A stretch of 7,181 nt of DNA from Actinomycetes bacterium (GTDB lineage Bacteria; Actinomycetota; Actinomycetes; JAHEKZ01), in contig JAJAYM010000066.1 in the NCBI GenBank assembly GCA_027117675.1, forward strand, positions 1 through 7,181. Direction: 5' to 3'. The notes under the pieces were generated by a model. The model saw only the letters and a list, made by a program, of their open reading frames with translations. It had not been told where the DNA came from and did not search any database. Below are positions 1 to 5,337 of this stretch, one piece after another (within the stretch, counting starts at the first letter, position 1; every line of letters begins with the position of its first letter). Position numbers and translations under genes: made by a program.

Positions 1-166
1 AGAAGAGAGAGCCGAACGCACTGTCGATCACGTTCTTGAGCAACTCTTGCACCCAGTCACTTCCCAGCAGTTGGAGAAGCGTCCCAGCGAATCCACATGC
101 GGCAACGGTCCCGACTGCATACTCAGCCGTCGTCATCCCGTCATCGCTGCCGAAGTGTCGGCACAC
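1..166 (-). CDS. Flp-type prepilin, DUF4244-like small membrane protein (3' end cut by the window)
   Basis: Reading leftward from about 166, the frame encodes a short leader ending SDDG followed by MTTAEYAVGTVAACGFAGTL, then an amphipathic tail running off the window. Gly at -1, Glu at +5 and Tyr at +6 match the Flp/Tad prepilin cleavage motif (G, four residues, EY) followed by a hydrophobic helix. Small proteins of this kind (DUF4244, Rv3656c-like) sit directly downstream of tadC in many actinomycetes, so the likely role is the major pilin subunit, processed by a TadV/CpaA-type peptidase not seen here. The ATG at 136 lies exactly at the cleavage site and would remove the leader, so I prefer an upstream start. 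GTG at 166 gives a 10-residue leader; TTG at 199 is the alternative. Neither has a well-spaced ribosome binding site. The frame stays open, with coding-like third-position GC, up to a stop at 248-250. The gene identity is firm; the start is not. Confidence 0.8.
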   Translation of the reverse strand, partial: MCRHFGSDDGMTTAEYAVGTVAACGFAGTLLQLLGSDWVQELLKNVIDSAFGSLF

Positions 167-261
167 CTTCTCGAGCAGGGGCCCTCCTGGTTCCGACAAC
201 CGGTCGGTACGGACGATCTGGCCGATCGCGTTCGCAGCGTGCCGGGTCTAGTGACAGTTGC

Positions 262-275
262 CGTCGACGTCGACG
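262..275. repeat. 14-bp perfect palindrome in the tadC-pilin gap
   Basis: CGTCGACGTCGACG at 262-275 is its own reverse complement. It lies in the roughly 150-bp gap between the tadC stop (318-320) and the probable pilin start. A separate small hairpin, GCTGAG-gagaa-CTCAGC, follows at 279-295. Either could be an operator, an RNA-stability hairpin that separates pilin from platform expression, or chance in GC-rich DNA. There is no U-tract to support a terminator. Confidence 0.35.
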
Positions 276-317
276 TGAGCTGAGGAGAACTCAGCGCTCT
301 CGAACCTGTGGATCGAT

Positions 318-1022
318 TCACCGACCAACCTGAACCAGCGACAGCACCAAGGGCTCAACGGCGATCAGGACGAACGCGGGCAAGAAGCAGAGGCCGAGGG
401 GGCCGGTCGACCTCACCCCGAGCGTGCGGGCGGCGTCCATTGCGACCACTCTGGCCAGCTGCCGGTGCTGATCGGCAAGCGACCAGAGCTGAGGTGCGAC
501 CGGCGCACCGGTGACGTGTGCCCGACTCAGTACGGAGGCCAGTGTTCGGAGGTCTGCGGAAGGAACCAAGGCCCACGCCTCGGCGACGTCCGCACCAACA
601 CTGAGGGCGCCCGAAACCCGCGAGAAATCGGCAGCGAGTGAGCCGCCCAGCCCACCGGCTACCGCGCGCAGTGCCTGCTCCTGCGATGCCCCGATCGCTA
701 GGCACGAGGCCAGTACCTCGACCGCAATAGGCAGCTCAAGGGCTCGCCGCGCCGCGACGGCACGGTCGGCTTCGCCCATTGCCTGCCGAGCGTTCCGGTG
801 GACGACGAAGGCGATGGCGGCACCGACCAGCAGCCCCATGACTCCATCGATGACGACCATGGCAGCGAGCGCCGTACCGGTCGGCGCCAGCCATGGCGGT
901 CGGCTGGTTCGCTTGGCTGCCGCCGCAGGGACGATGCGGTCTCGGACGACATCCGTCGCGGGTCGGGACGCCGCCGCAGCCAAAGCTGCCAGGACAGCGG
1001 CAGCCACCGACAAGGCGATCAC
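318..1022 (-). CDS. tadC: TadC, Tad pilus inner-membrane platform protein (T2SF family)
   Basis: This is the second platform protein of the Tad/Flp pilus machine, thought to pair with TadB in the cytoplasmic membrane and to couple TadA ATP hydrolysis to pilin extraction. From a GTG at 1022 it is 234 residues. A hydrophobic N-terminal helix (about 1-19) and a second membrane segment (about 49-74) are followed by a helical T2SF cytoplasmic domain (about 93-200, with ELPIAVEVLASCLAIG and SVLSRAHVTGAPVAPQL). The last membrane segment, GPLGLCFLPAFVLIAVEPLV (207-226), is the typical TadC C-terminal signature. The GTG overlaps the tadB stop by 4 nt (GTGA), which points to translational coupling. A GTG at 1067 or 1070 or one at 1109 would lengthen the protein but overlap tadB by 49-91 nt. 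TadC-type platform proteins are often somewhat longer, so the start could be one of these. The family call is secure. Confidence 0.88.
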   Translation of the reverse strand: MIALSVAAAVLAALAAAASRPATDVVRDRIVPAAAAKRTSRPPWLAPTGTALAAMVVIDGVMGLLVGAAIAFVVHRNARQAMGEADRAVAARRALELPIAVEVLASCLAIGASQEQALRAVAGGLGGSLAADFSRVSGALSVGADVAEAWALVPSADLRTLASVLSRAHVTGAPVAPQLWSLADQHRQLARVVAMDAARTLGVRSTGPLGLCFLPAFVLIAVEPLVLSLVQVGR

Positions 1023-1705
1023 CAGCGAAGCGTCTTTCGAACGGACTCGACTTGGTGGATGAGCCACCACCAACCAGCCACGGCCAGTGTGGCCCCTGCC
1101 GCCAGACACGCGGCGCCCACCACAGAACCCAGGAGCACCTCGACCGGGCGTGCGCCGAGCAAGTGTCCCATCGCGACGGCAACGGCTGGCAGTGTGGCCA
1201 ACACCGAGGCAGTGGCCCGCACCGAGGCGAGCTGCCCGTCGACTTCGGACGCCACCTCGTGCTCATGCCTCATCGCCTCGCCGATGCGATCCAGCGCGTC
1301 GGCAAGGCCAGCACCCGTCGAATCGGCCACTCGCCAACAGATGGCAACGGCAGCCAGGCCACCCCAACCGGGCACCCGTGACCATCGGGTAAGCACGGTG
1401 ACCACATCGGCGTCCGGGACGTACCGCCCCGGCAACGGAGCCGCCCAGCTGGCCAGCACAGCCTGCAACGCTTGATCTGGTGTCTGACCCGACCGCAGCT
1501 CACTGGCGAGTGCTGCCGTCAGGGCGGCGATCGGGCGGGCCTGCGAAGCCCTCGACCTGCGGGGGCGCCAACGCACCAAAGCTCGTGTCGATGCCGATGG
1601 TCGCTGATTGGGTTCGCTGAGCGGCCCGCGCGTCATCGGCCTTGGACTCCACCACCACACCGCGAGGCCGGCGCTGGCTGCCGCAGCCAACACGAGAGGA
1701 CTCAT
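1019..1705 (-). CDS. tadB: TadB, Tad pilus inner-membrane platform protein (T2SF family)
   Basis: First platform subunit of the Tad/Flp secretion machine, in the cytoplasmic membrane. The 228-residue product starts with a membrane helix (about 2-19). A basic linker (about 40-58) leads to the T2SF-type helical domain (about 57-163), whose features include ALTAALASELRSGQTPDQALQ and VADSTGAGLADALDRIGEAM. Two hydrophobic segments follow (about 165-183 and 187-216), then a short basic tail. It lacks the N-terminal substrate-binding extension of large TadB proteins, as is usual for actinobacterial versions. The ATG at 1705 overlaps the tadA stop as ATGA, and the tadB stop overlaps the tadC start as GTGA, so it sits in the middle of a coupled trio. 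A GTG at 1714, three codons upstream, is possible; I favour the ATG for the 4-nt overlap. The upstream sequence shows no strong Shine-Dalgarno, which fits reinitiation after tadA. Confidence 0.88.
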   Translation of the reverse strand: MSPLVLAAAASAGLAVWWWSPRPMTRGPLSEPNQRPSASTRALVRWRPRRSRASQARPIAALTAALASELRSGQTPDQALQAVLASWAAPLPGRYVPDADVVTVLTRWSRVPGWGGLAAVAICWRVADSTGAGLADALDRIGEAMRHEHEVASEVDGQLASVRATASVLATLPAVAVAMGHLLGARPVEVLLGSVVGAACLAAGATLAVAGWWWLIHQVESVRKTLRW

Positions 1706-2841
1706 CGGCGACACGGACCCGGCCGGTGTGACGCGTTGGGGCCGTCATGGTGGATGACAACACCGTCTGGCGACGCGGTCAGTCGCGCCTCGACGCGCAA
1801 CGCGTCGGTGGCATCCACAACTTCGGCAATCGTCGAGACGTATCGACGGCCATCTTCGGCTCGCTGCAGGTGCACGACGGCGTCGATGGCGGCGGCAACC
1901 AATCGGTGCAACGCATCCCGTCGTAACCCGCCCAACGCCGCCAGTGCCTCCAAACGCGGGATGACCGCATCGGCTGAGTTCGCATGGACGGTGCCGCAGC
2001 CGCCATCGTGTCCGGTGTTGAACGCAGTGAGCAGGTCGACGACCTCGGGGCCTCGCACCTCACCGATGACCAGGCGATCCGGCCGCATGCGTAGCGTCTG
2101 TCTCACCAAGTCTTGCAGCGACACCGCGCCCGCTCCCTCGATGTTCGGCGGTCGGGTCTGCAGGAGAACGACGTGGGGATGGCGTGGGGCCAGCTCTCGG
2201 GTGTCCTCAACAACCACGAGGCGTTCCTCAGCCGAGACGGCGCCGAGGAGTGCGTTGAGCAAGGTTGTCTTGCCTGAGCCCGTGCCGCCGGTGACCAAGA
2301 AGGTACGGCGGCCGTCGATCAAGTCGCGCAGGGCCGACTCCAGGTCTGGCGCTACCATCCCGGCTCCCCCAAGGTCTGACAAAGTCCACGATCGGTGCCG
2401 GGGGACGCGCAACACCAGGCTGATCCGGTCAGTCAGCGGGGGAAGCATCGCGTGCAGCCGGACACCGTGGGCAAGTGGCGCGTCGACGAAGGGTGCGGCA
2501 TCGTCGAACCGACGGCCCACCGAGCTCGCCAACCGTTGGGCGAGACGCCGCACTGCAGCATCGTCGACGAACCGGATCTCGGTCAGCTGCATGCCGAAGC
2601 CGCGATCGATCCACACCTCCGCGGAACCGTTGACCGTGATGTCAGTGACGGCCGGATCAGCTAGGAGCGGCTCGAGCTGCCCAAAGCCTTGGAGGTCGGC
2701 CGACAGTGAGGACGTCAGCCGCTGCAAGGCCACGTCGTCGACAACATGACGCGTCGCGTGAACGCGGTCGCGAACAGAAACTGCGTCGACCGCTCGAGCG
2801 TCGTGCAACAGTGACCGCCGCACATCAGCTGCGACACTCAC
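1702..2841 (-). CDS. tadA: TadA/CpaF secretion ATPase of the Tad/Flp pilus
   Basis: Cytoplasmic hexameric ATPase of the type II/IV secretion family that powers pilus assembly through TadB and TadC. The 379-residue product has an N-terminal helical region (about 1-55), then the PilT-N-like domain with LEPLLADPAVTDITVNG (about 56-72), a hallmark of CpaF proteins. The ATPase domain carries Walker A GGTGSGKTT (185-193), the Asp-box region VVVEDTRELAP (about 209-219), Walker B RLVIGEVRG with Glu261 (256-264), and the His box GTVHANS (284-290). All catalytic motifs are intact and the length is normal for actinobacterial TadA. The GTG at 2841 begins 2 nt after the ssd stop. An upstream GTG at 2898 would overlap ssd by 55 nt and add an R/S-rich, shadow-like stretch, so I rejected it. 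The C-terminal tail (about 352-379) looks variable. The identification is very secure. Confidence 0.95.
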   Translation of the reverse strand: MSVAADVRRSLLHDARAVDAVSVRDRVHATRHVVDDVALQRLTSSLSADLQGFGQLEPLLADPAVTDITVNGSAEVWIDRGFGMQLTEIRFVDDAAVRRLAQRLASSVGRRFDDAAPFVDAPLAHGVRLHAMLPPLTDRISLVLRVPRHRSWTLSDLGGAGMVAPDLESALRDLIDGRRTFLVTGGTGSGKTTLLNALLGAVSAEERLVVVEDTRELAPRHPHVVLLQTRPPNIEGAGAVSLQDLVRQTLRMRPDRLVIGEVRGPEVVDLLTAFNTGHDGGCGTVHANSADAVIPRLEALAALGGLRRDALHRLVAAAIDAVVHLQRAEDGRRYVSTIAEVVDATDALRVEARLTASPDGVVIHHDGPNASHRPGPCRR

Positions 2842-2843
2842 GC

Positions 2844-3929
2844 TCAGGCCACTGCTTCGGCTTGAGCATCGAGCAGCGCGGCACAGACGCGTCGCCACGC
2901 CGACGACGACGGTGGTGGACCGCCAAGCTCTTCGGTAACCCGGCGTCTACGGTCATCGAGTAGCACCGCCGTGACCGGCAGACCCAGTGCTGCTGTCACG
3001 TCGTCAGGGGAAAGCCCTCCGGGCGCCGGCTCGCGGGCAACCACGATCGGTGCCACGTGGGCGGGCACTCTGCGCAGCAGCCGCCGGGCGGCCGCCACCG
3101 CACGCACGCGCAGCGGCACGACGAGCACCAGCGACTGACACTTCGCCAGAGCCACAGCCGCCCGCGGGTCCGCAGTCCGGCCGGCGTCGACGACCACCAG
3201 TCCGGGCTGGCGGCATAGTGCGTCCAACACCTGTCCGACAGCACTGGGCCCCGGCTCAAGGTCGCTGGCGGCCGGCCAACTGAGGAGGGGTAGGCCCTCG
3301 GCAGTCGGGAGGGCATCGAGCAGGACGCGTTCGTCGACCCGGCCGGTGATTCCAGCGAGCTCGTCCCACCGCGCACCGGTGTCGTCCTCTGCGCCCACCA
3401 TGAGGTCGAGGCCTCCACCGAGGGGATCGAGGTCGACCAGAACCGCTTGCATCCCTGCGTTCTGAGCATGCCTGGCCAGTGCCGCGGCGAGGGTGCTGGC
3501 GCCCGCCCCGCCCACCGCACCCGCAACGACCACGAGGTTGGCGGTCGGGTCGGCATCGAGGCTGCGACCGAATCGCTCGAAGAGCCACGGGGCACCGTGG
3601 GGAAGCTCGACCACGTGCTCGGCGCCGATGGCAACCACCTGCCGCCAGAGCATCGAGTCCTCGATGGCTCGCGACACGACCACGAGGCCAGGACGCGGCA
3701 CCGTCAGGCCGTCGAGCGCGGGTTCGACTAGTGCAGCGTCCAACAGCACCAGGGGGGCCGCCGCCCAGAGGGTGGCAGCGGATCCGACGTCGGCGGCAAC
3801 GCTCACGTCCACCCGGGCTTCGGCAGCGACGGCCAGCACCGCGTCCTGCAGCCCAGAGTCAGCGGTGACCAGGAGCGGGCGGGCAGTTGGACGGTGAGCG
3901 TGGTGAGGCTGGTGGGCGTGGTGGGGCAT
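2844..3929 (-). CDS. ssd: Ssd, TadZ/CpaE-like MinD/ParA-family protein (septum site-determining protein homologue)
   Basis: A SIMIBI/MinD-superfamily protein. Proteins of this family in tad loci (TadZ/CpaE) localise the pilus machine, and the mycobacterial homologue Ssd is reported to affect septation and dormancy. The 361-residue product has an N-terminal receiver-like or atypical domain (about 17-125) and a C-terminal ATPase-like domain (about 130-335). The P-loop reads GAVGGAGASTL (137-147). It has the GGxGxST pattern of this subgroup but lacks the usual P-loop lysine, and shows no lysine in the position used for a deviant Walker A. Next come VLVDLDPLGGGLD (163-175) and a Walker B-like GLVVVDAGR (243-251). 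The ATG at 3929 is chosen because GAGGAG at 3936-3941 precedes it with a 6-nt spacer; a longer frame to 4043 has no such site and would run towards the 6C RNA. It is probably the first gene of the ssd-tadABC-pilin operon. Its N-terminus carries an unusual His-rich repeat, annotated separately. Confidence 0.92.
   Translation of the reverse strand: MPHHAHQPHHAHRPTARPLLVTADSGLQDAVLAVAAEARVDVSVAADVGSAATLWAAAPLVLLDAALVEPALDGLTVPRPGLVVVSRAIEDSMLWRQVVAIGAEHVVELPHGAPWLFERFGRSLDADPTANLVVVAGAVGGAGASTLAAALARHAQNAGMQAVLVDLDPLGGGLDLMVGAEDDTGARWDELAGITGRVDERVLLDALPTAEGLPLLSWPAASDLEPGPSAVGQVLDALCRQPGLVVVDAGRTADPRAAVALAKCQSLVLVVPLRVRAVAAARRLLRRVPAHVAPIVVAREPAPGGLSPDDVTAALGLPVTAVLLDDRRRRVTEELGGPPPSSSAWRRVCAALLDAQAEAVA
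3891..3926 (-). repeat. Tandem 18-nt repeat encoding a His-rich N-terminus of Ssd
   Basis: Directly after the Ssd start codon the sequence encodes PHHAHQ then PHHAHR, two adjacent six-residue units (residues 2-13). At the DNA level they are two 18-nt units (3909-3926 and 3891-3908) that differ at a few positions, two of them synonymous third-base changes. Six histidines of the HHAH type could bind metal, or this may be a slippage-born linker of no function. Confidence 0.7.
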
Positions 3930-3935
3930 CTTGAA

Positions 3936-3941
3936 CTCCTC
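3936..3941 (-). promoter_or_regulatory. Ribosome binding site of ssd within a small inverted repeat
   Basis: On the minus strand GAGGAG lies 6 nt ahead of the ATG at 3929 and fixes the start well inside the longer open frame. The site sits in an imperfect palindrome (3936-3951) in which CTCC at 3948-3951 can pair with GGAG of the ribosome binding site across an 8-nt loop, so partial occlusion in the mRNA is possible. Confidence 0.7.
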
Positions 3942-4036
3942 ATGAGGGGAGCCCGAGCGTGCCGCGGCGTCGACGCATCGTGGGCGATGGCACCGGCGGG
4001 CTGGGGATAACTCGACGCGGGATGCGCTGTGGGCAG

Positions 4037-4068
4037 CGTCCAAGCCTGGATCCGGCTGGCCCTGGACG
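4037..4068 (-). other. Possible third stem-loop between the 6C RNA and ssd
   Basis: Just downstream of 6C hairpin 2 on the minus strand, CGTCCA (4063-4068) can pair with TGGACG (4037-4042). An inner AGCC/GGCT stem (4053-4056 with 4043-4046) flanks a GGATCC-containing loop, with an asymmetric bulge on one side. It could be a 3' protective hairpin of the 6C transcript, part of an ssd leader, or chance. There is no U-run. Confidence 0.3.
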
Positions 4069-4074
4069 TGCGAC

Positions 4075-4143
4075 GACCCCCGCCGGGGGGATAGCGGGGG
4101 CCGTCTAGGCGCTTGGCCCCGGGGGGGAGGGAGCCAGGCGCGT
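4075..4143 (-). ncRNA. 6C small RNA (two C-loop hairpins)
   Basis: On the minus strand two GC-rich hairpins stand side by side. Hairpin 1 pairs 4130-4141 with 4109-4120, including UGGCUCC with GGGGCCA, with one C-A mismatch at 4137/4113. Its loop is CUCCCCCCC (4121-4129). An 8-nt linker, CUAGACGG (4101-4108), follows. Hairpin 2 pairs CCCCCGC (4094-4100) with GCGGGGG (4077-4083) around the loop UAUCCCCCCG. Paired stems with runs of six or more C in both loops define the actinobacterial 6C RNA (Rfam 6C family). In M. tuberculosis this RNA (B11/6C) lies between Rv3660c (ssd) and Rv3661 (HAD), the same neighbours as here. The known RNA acts in trans, pairing its C-rich loops with G-rich mRNA sites, and has been linked to growth and cell-division control. 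The ends are approximate. I see no clear -10 hexamer at a suitable distance and no U-tract after hairpin 2. Confidence 0.87.
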
Positions 4144-4281
4144 TCTGGACCGCGGAGGACCAGATGACAACATCGTGTACCCGAGTGGCTACAGAGCGCA
4201 ATCGGGTCAGGCCAACCGGTAGCCCTCGACGCGGAGAACCACCCAAACGGCTCAATGCCAGGTAGCCCCCTTGTGGCTGCC

Positions 4282-4287
4282 TATTGT
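4282..4287 (+). promoter_or_regulatory. Candidate -10 hexamer of a leaderless HAD transcript
   Basis: TATTGT fits the actinobacterial -10 pattern TAnnnT. Its last base is 7 nt before the A of the ATG at 4295, so transcription would begin at or next to the start codon. No convincing -35 lies about 17 nt upstream, which is common for such promoters. The G-rich GGGGAG abuts the ATG too closely to act as a normal ribosome binding site. Confidence 0.5.
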
Positions 4288-4294
4288 CGGGGAG

Positions 4295-5125
4295 ATGACC
4301 CGATCAGCAGCCTTCTTCGACCTGGACAAGACGATCATCGCCAGGTCGAGTTCCCTGGCGTTCAGCCGGCCGTTCTATGCCAGCGGCTTGATCAACCGCC
4401 GCACGGTGCTGCGCAGCGGCTACGCCCAGTTCGTGTACCTCGCCGGCGGAGCCGACCACGACCAGATGGAGCGGATGAGGCAGTACCTGCAGTCGATGGT
4501 GACCGGGTGGCCGGTCGCGCAGGTGCGCGAAGTCGTCGCCGAGACGCTGCACGAGCTGATCGACCCGATCGTCTACGACGAGGCGGTCACCTTGATCGAA
4601 GAGCATCGGGAGGCTGGCCGCGACATCGTGATCGTCAGCACATCAGGCGCTGAAGTGGTGGGACCGATCGGTCAGATGCTGGGGGCTGACCACGTGGTTG
4701 CGACCCACATGGTGATCGACGACGGCAAGTACACCGGCGAAATCGACTACTACGCCTACGGGCCGACCAAGGCCGAGGCCATCCGCGAGATGGCCCAGCA
4801 GCACGGGTACGACCTCGCGGCCTCCTACGCCTACAGCGACTCGCAGACCGATCTGCCCATGCTCGAGGCCGTGGGTCACCCGACCGCAGTGAACCCCGAT
4901 CGTGAGCTGGCGCGCATTGCCGCTGAGCGCGAGTGGCCGGTGCTGCGCTTCACCCGCCCGGTGGCGATGCGCAGACGCCTACCGTCGGTACCGGAGCTGC
5001 CGCACCTGTCCCAACTCGACAACCGGCAGTGGGCTTACGCGGGCGCTTCGGTAGCCGTCGTCCTGTTGGCTGCGGCGCTCGTCGCCGCCGCTACGGCGTC
5101 CCGACGCCGACGCGTCGCGGCGTAA
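4295..5125 (+). CDS. HAD-IB family hydrolase (SerB-like phosphatase), C-terminally membrane-anchored
   Basis: A HAD-superfamily subfamily IB phosphatase-like protein, clearly of the Rv3661 type; the physiological substrate is not known to me. Motif I is FFDLDKT with nucleophile Asp9 and Asp11, motif II is VSTSG (Ser115/Thr116), motif III is Lys159 in YGPTKAEA, and motif IV is YSDSQTDLPML (Asp182, Asp186). The C1 cap between motifs I and II holds RPFYASGLINRRTVLRSGYAQF and GGADHDQMERM. All catalytic residues are present. Residues 247-268 form a hydrophobic helix followed by RRRR, so the enzyme is probably tethered to the membrane with the HAD domain in the cytoplasm. The ATG at 4295 is preferred over an in-frame TTG at 4271, since a candidate -10 sits just ahead of it and MTRSAAFFDLDKT fits the family N-terminus. 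The annotation as phosphoserine phosphatase often given to such genes is not supported here beyond the superfamily. Confidence 0.93.
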   Translation: MTRSAAFFDLDKTIIARSSSLAFSRPFYASGLINRRTVLRSGYAQFVYLAGGADHDQMERMRQYLQSMVTGWPVAQVREVVAETLHELIDPIVYDEAVTLIEEHREAGRDIVIVSTSGAEVVGPIGQMLGADHVVATHMVIDDGKYTGEIDYYAYGPTKAEAIREMAQQHGYDLAASYAYSDSQTDLPMLEAVGHPTAVNPDRELARIAAEREWPVLRFTRPVAMRRRLPSVPELPHLSQLDNRQWAYAGASVAVVLLAAALVAAATASRRRRVAA

Positions 5126-5200
5126 CCGGCGCGGCGAGTCCAGGCGGCGCCGAGTCCGGACTAGGCGGCCAAGGATCGGCCATGGTGTCGGCATCTACTC

Positions 5201-5232
5201 CCGACTCGGTGCGAGTGGCAGTATCGAGTCGG
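5201..5232. terminator. Inverted repeat in the convergent gap, possible bidirectional terminator
   Basis: The 212-bp gap between the HAD stop (5123-5125) and the stop of the leftward Fic-like gene (5338-5340) shows no credible gene. CCGACTCG (5201-5208) pairs perfectly with CGAGTCGG (5225-5232) across 16 nt. A smaller alternative hairpin is ACTCG-GTG-CGAGT (5204-5216). Its place between convergent genes suggests a role in transcription termination, but no T-run follows on either strand, so this is tentative. A 10-bp palindrome AGTCCGGACT lies at 5153-5162. Confidence 0.3.
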
Positions 5233-5337
5233 TCAATCGGCTGCACCCACCATCACCGCGCGACCGGCCCAGCCCCAGCGGCGAAGCGCCTCGGCGATCT
5301 GAAGGACGACCGGTGGACGGCTGCGGCAAGCGAGTCG

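Noticed and set aside
133..321. 62-residue leftward frame filling the tadC-pilin gap, with a GTGA overlap with tadC and its stop overlapping the ATG at 136
   Set aside because: The overlaps look attractive, but third-position GC is only about 63 percent by my count, the protein is R/S/T-rich and without motifs, and the overlapping pilin frame is more coding-like.
511..1475. Long plus-strand frames across tadC and tadB (183 and 225 residues)
   Set aside because: Low-complexity Ala/Arg/Ser/Thr translations opposite well-supported membrane proteins; they are shadows.
1472..2749. 425-residue open frame on the plus strand opposite tadA and tadB
   Set aside because: It is rich in Arg, Ser, Thr and Ala with no recognisable domain. 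It lies fully antisense to tadA and part of tadB, whose motifs are intact, so it is a GC-driven shadow frame.
4005..4013. DnaA-box-like TTATCCCCA on the minus strand upstream of ssd
   Set aside because: A single imperfect match with no cluster of further boxes and no dnaA or dnaN nearby; expected by chance.
4109..4141. The GC-rich hairpin read as an intrinsic terminator on the plus strand
   Set aside because: No T-run follows, it lies in a divergent region with nothing upstream to terminate on that strand, and the paired C-loops fit 6C RNA far better.
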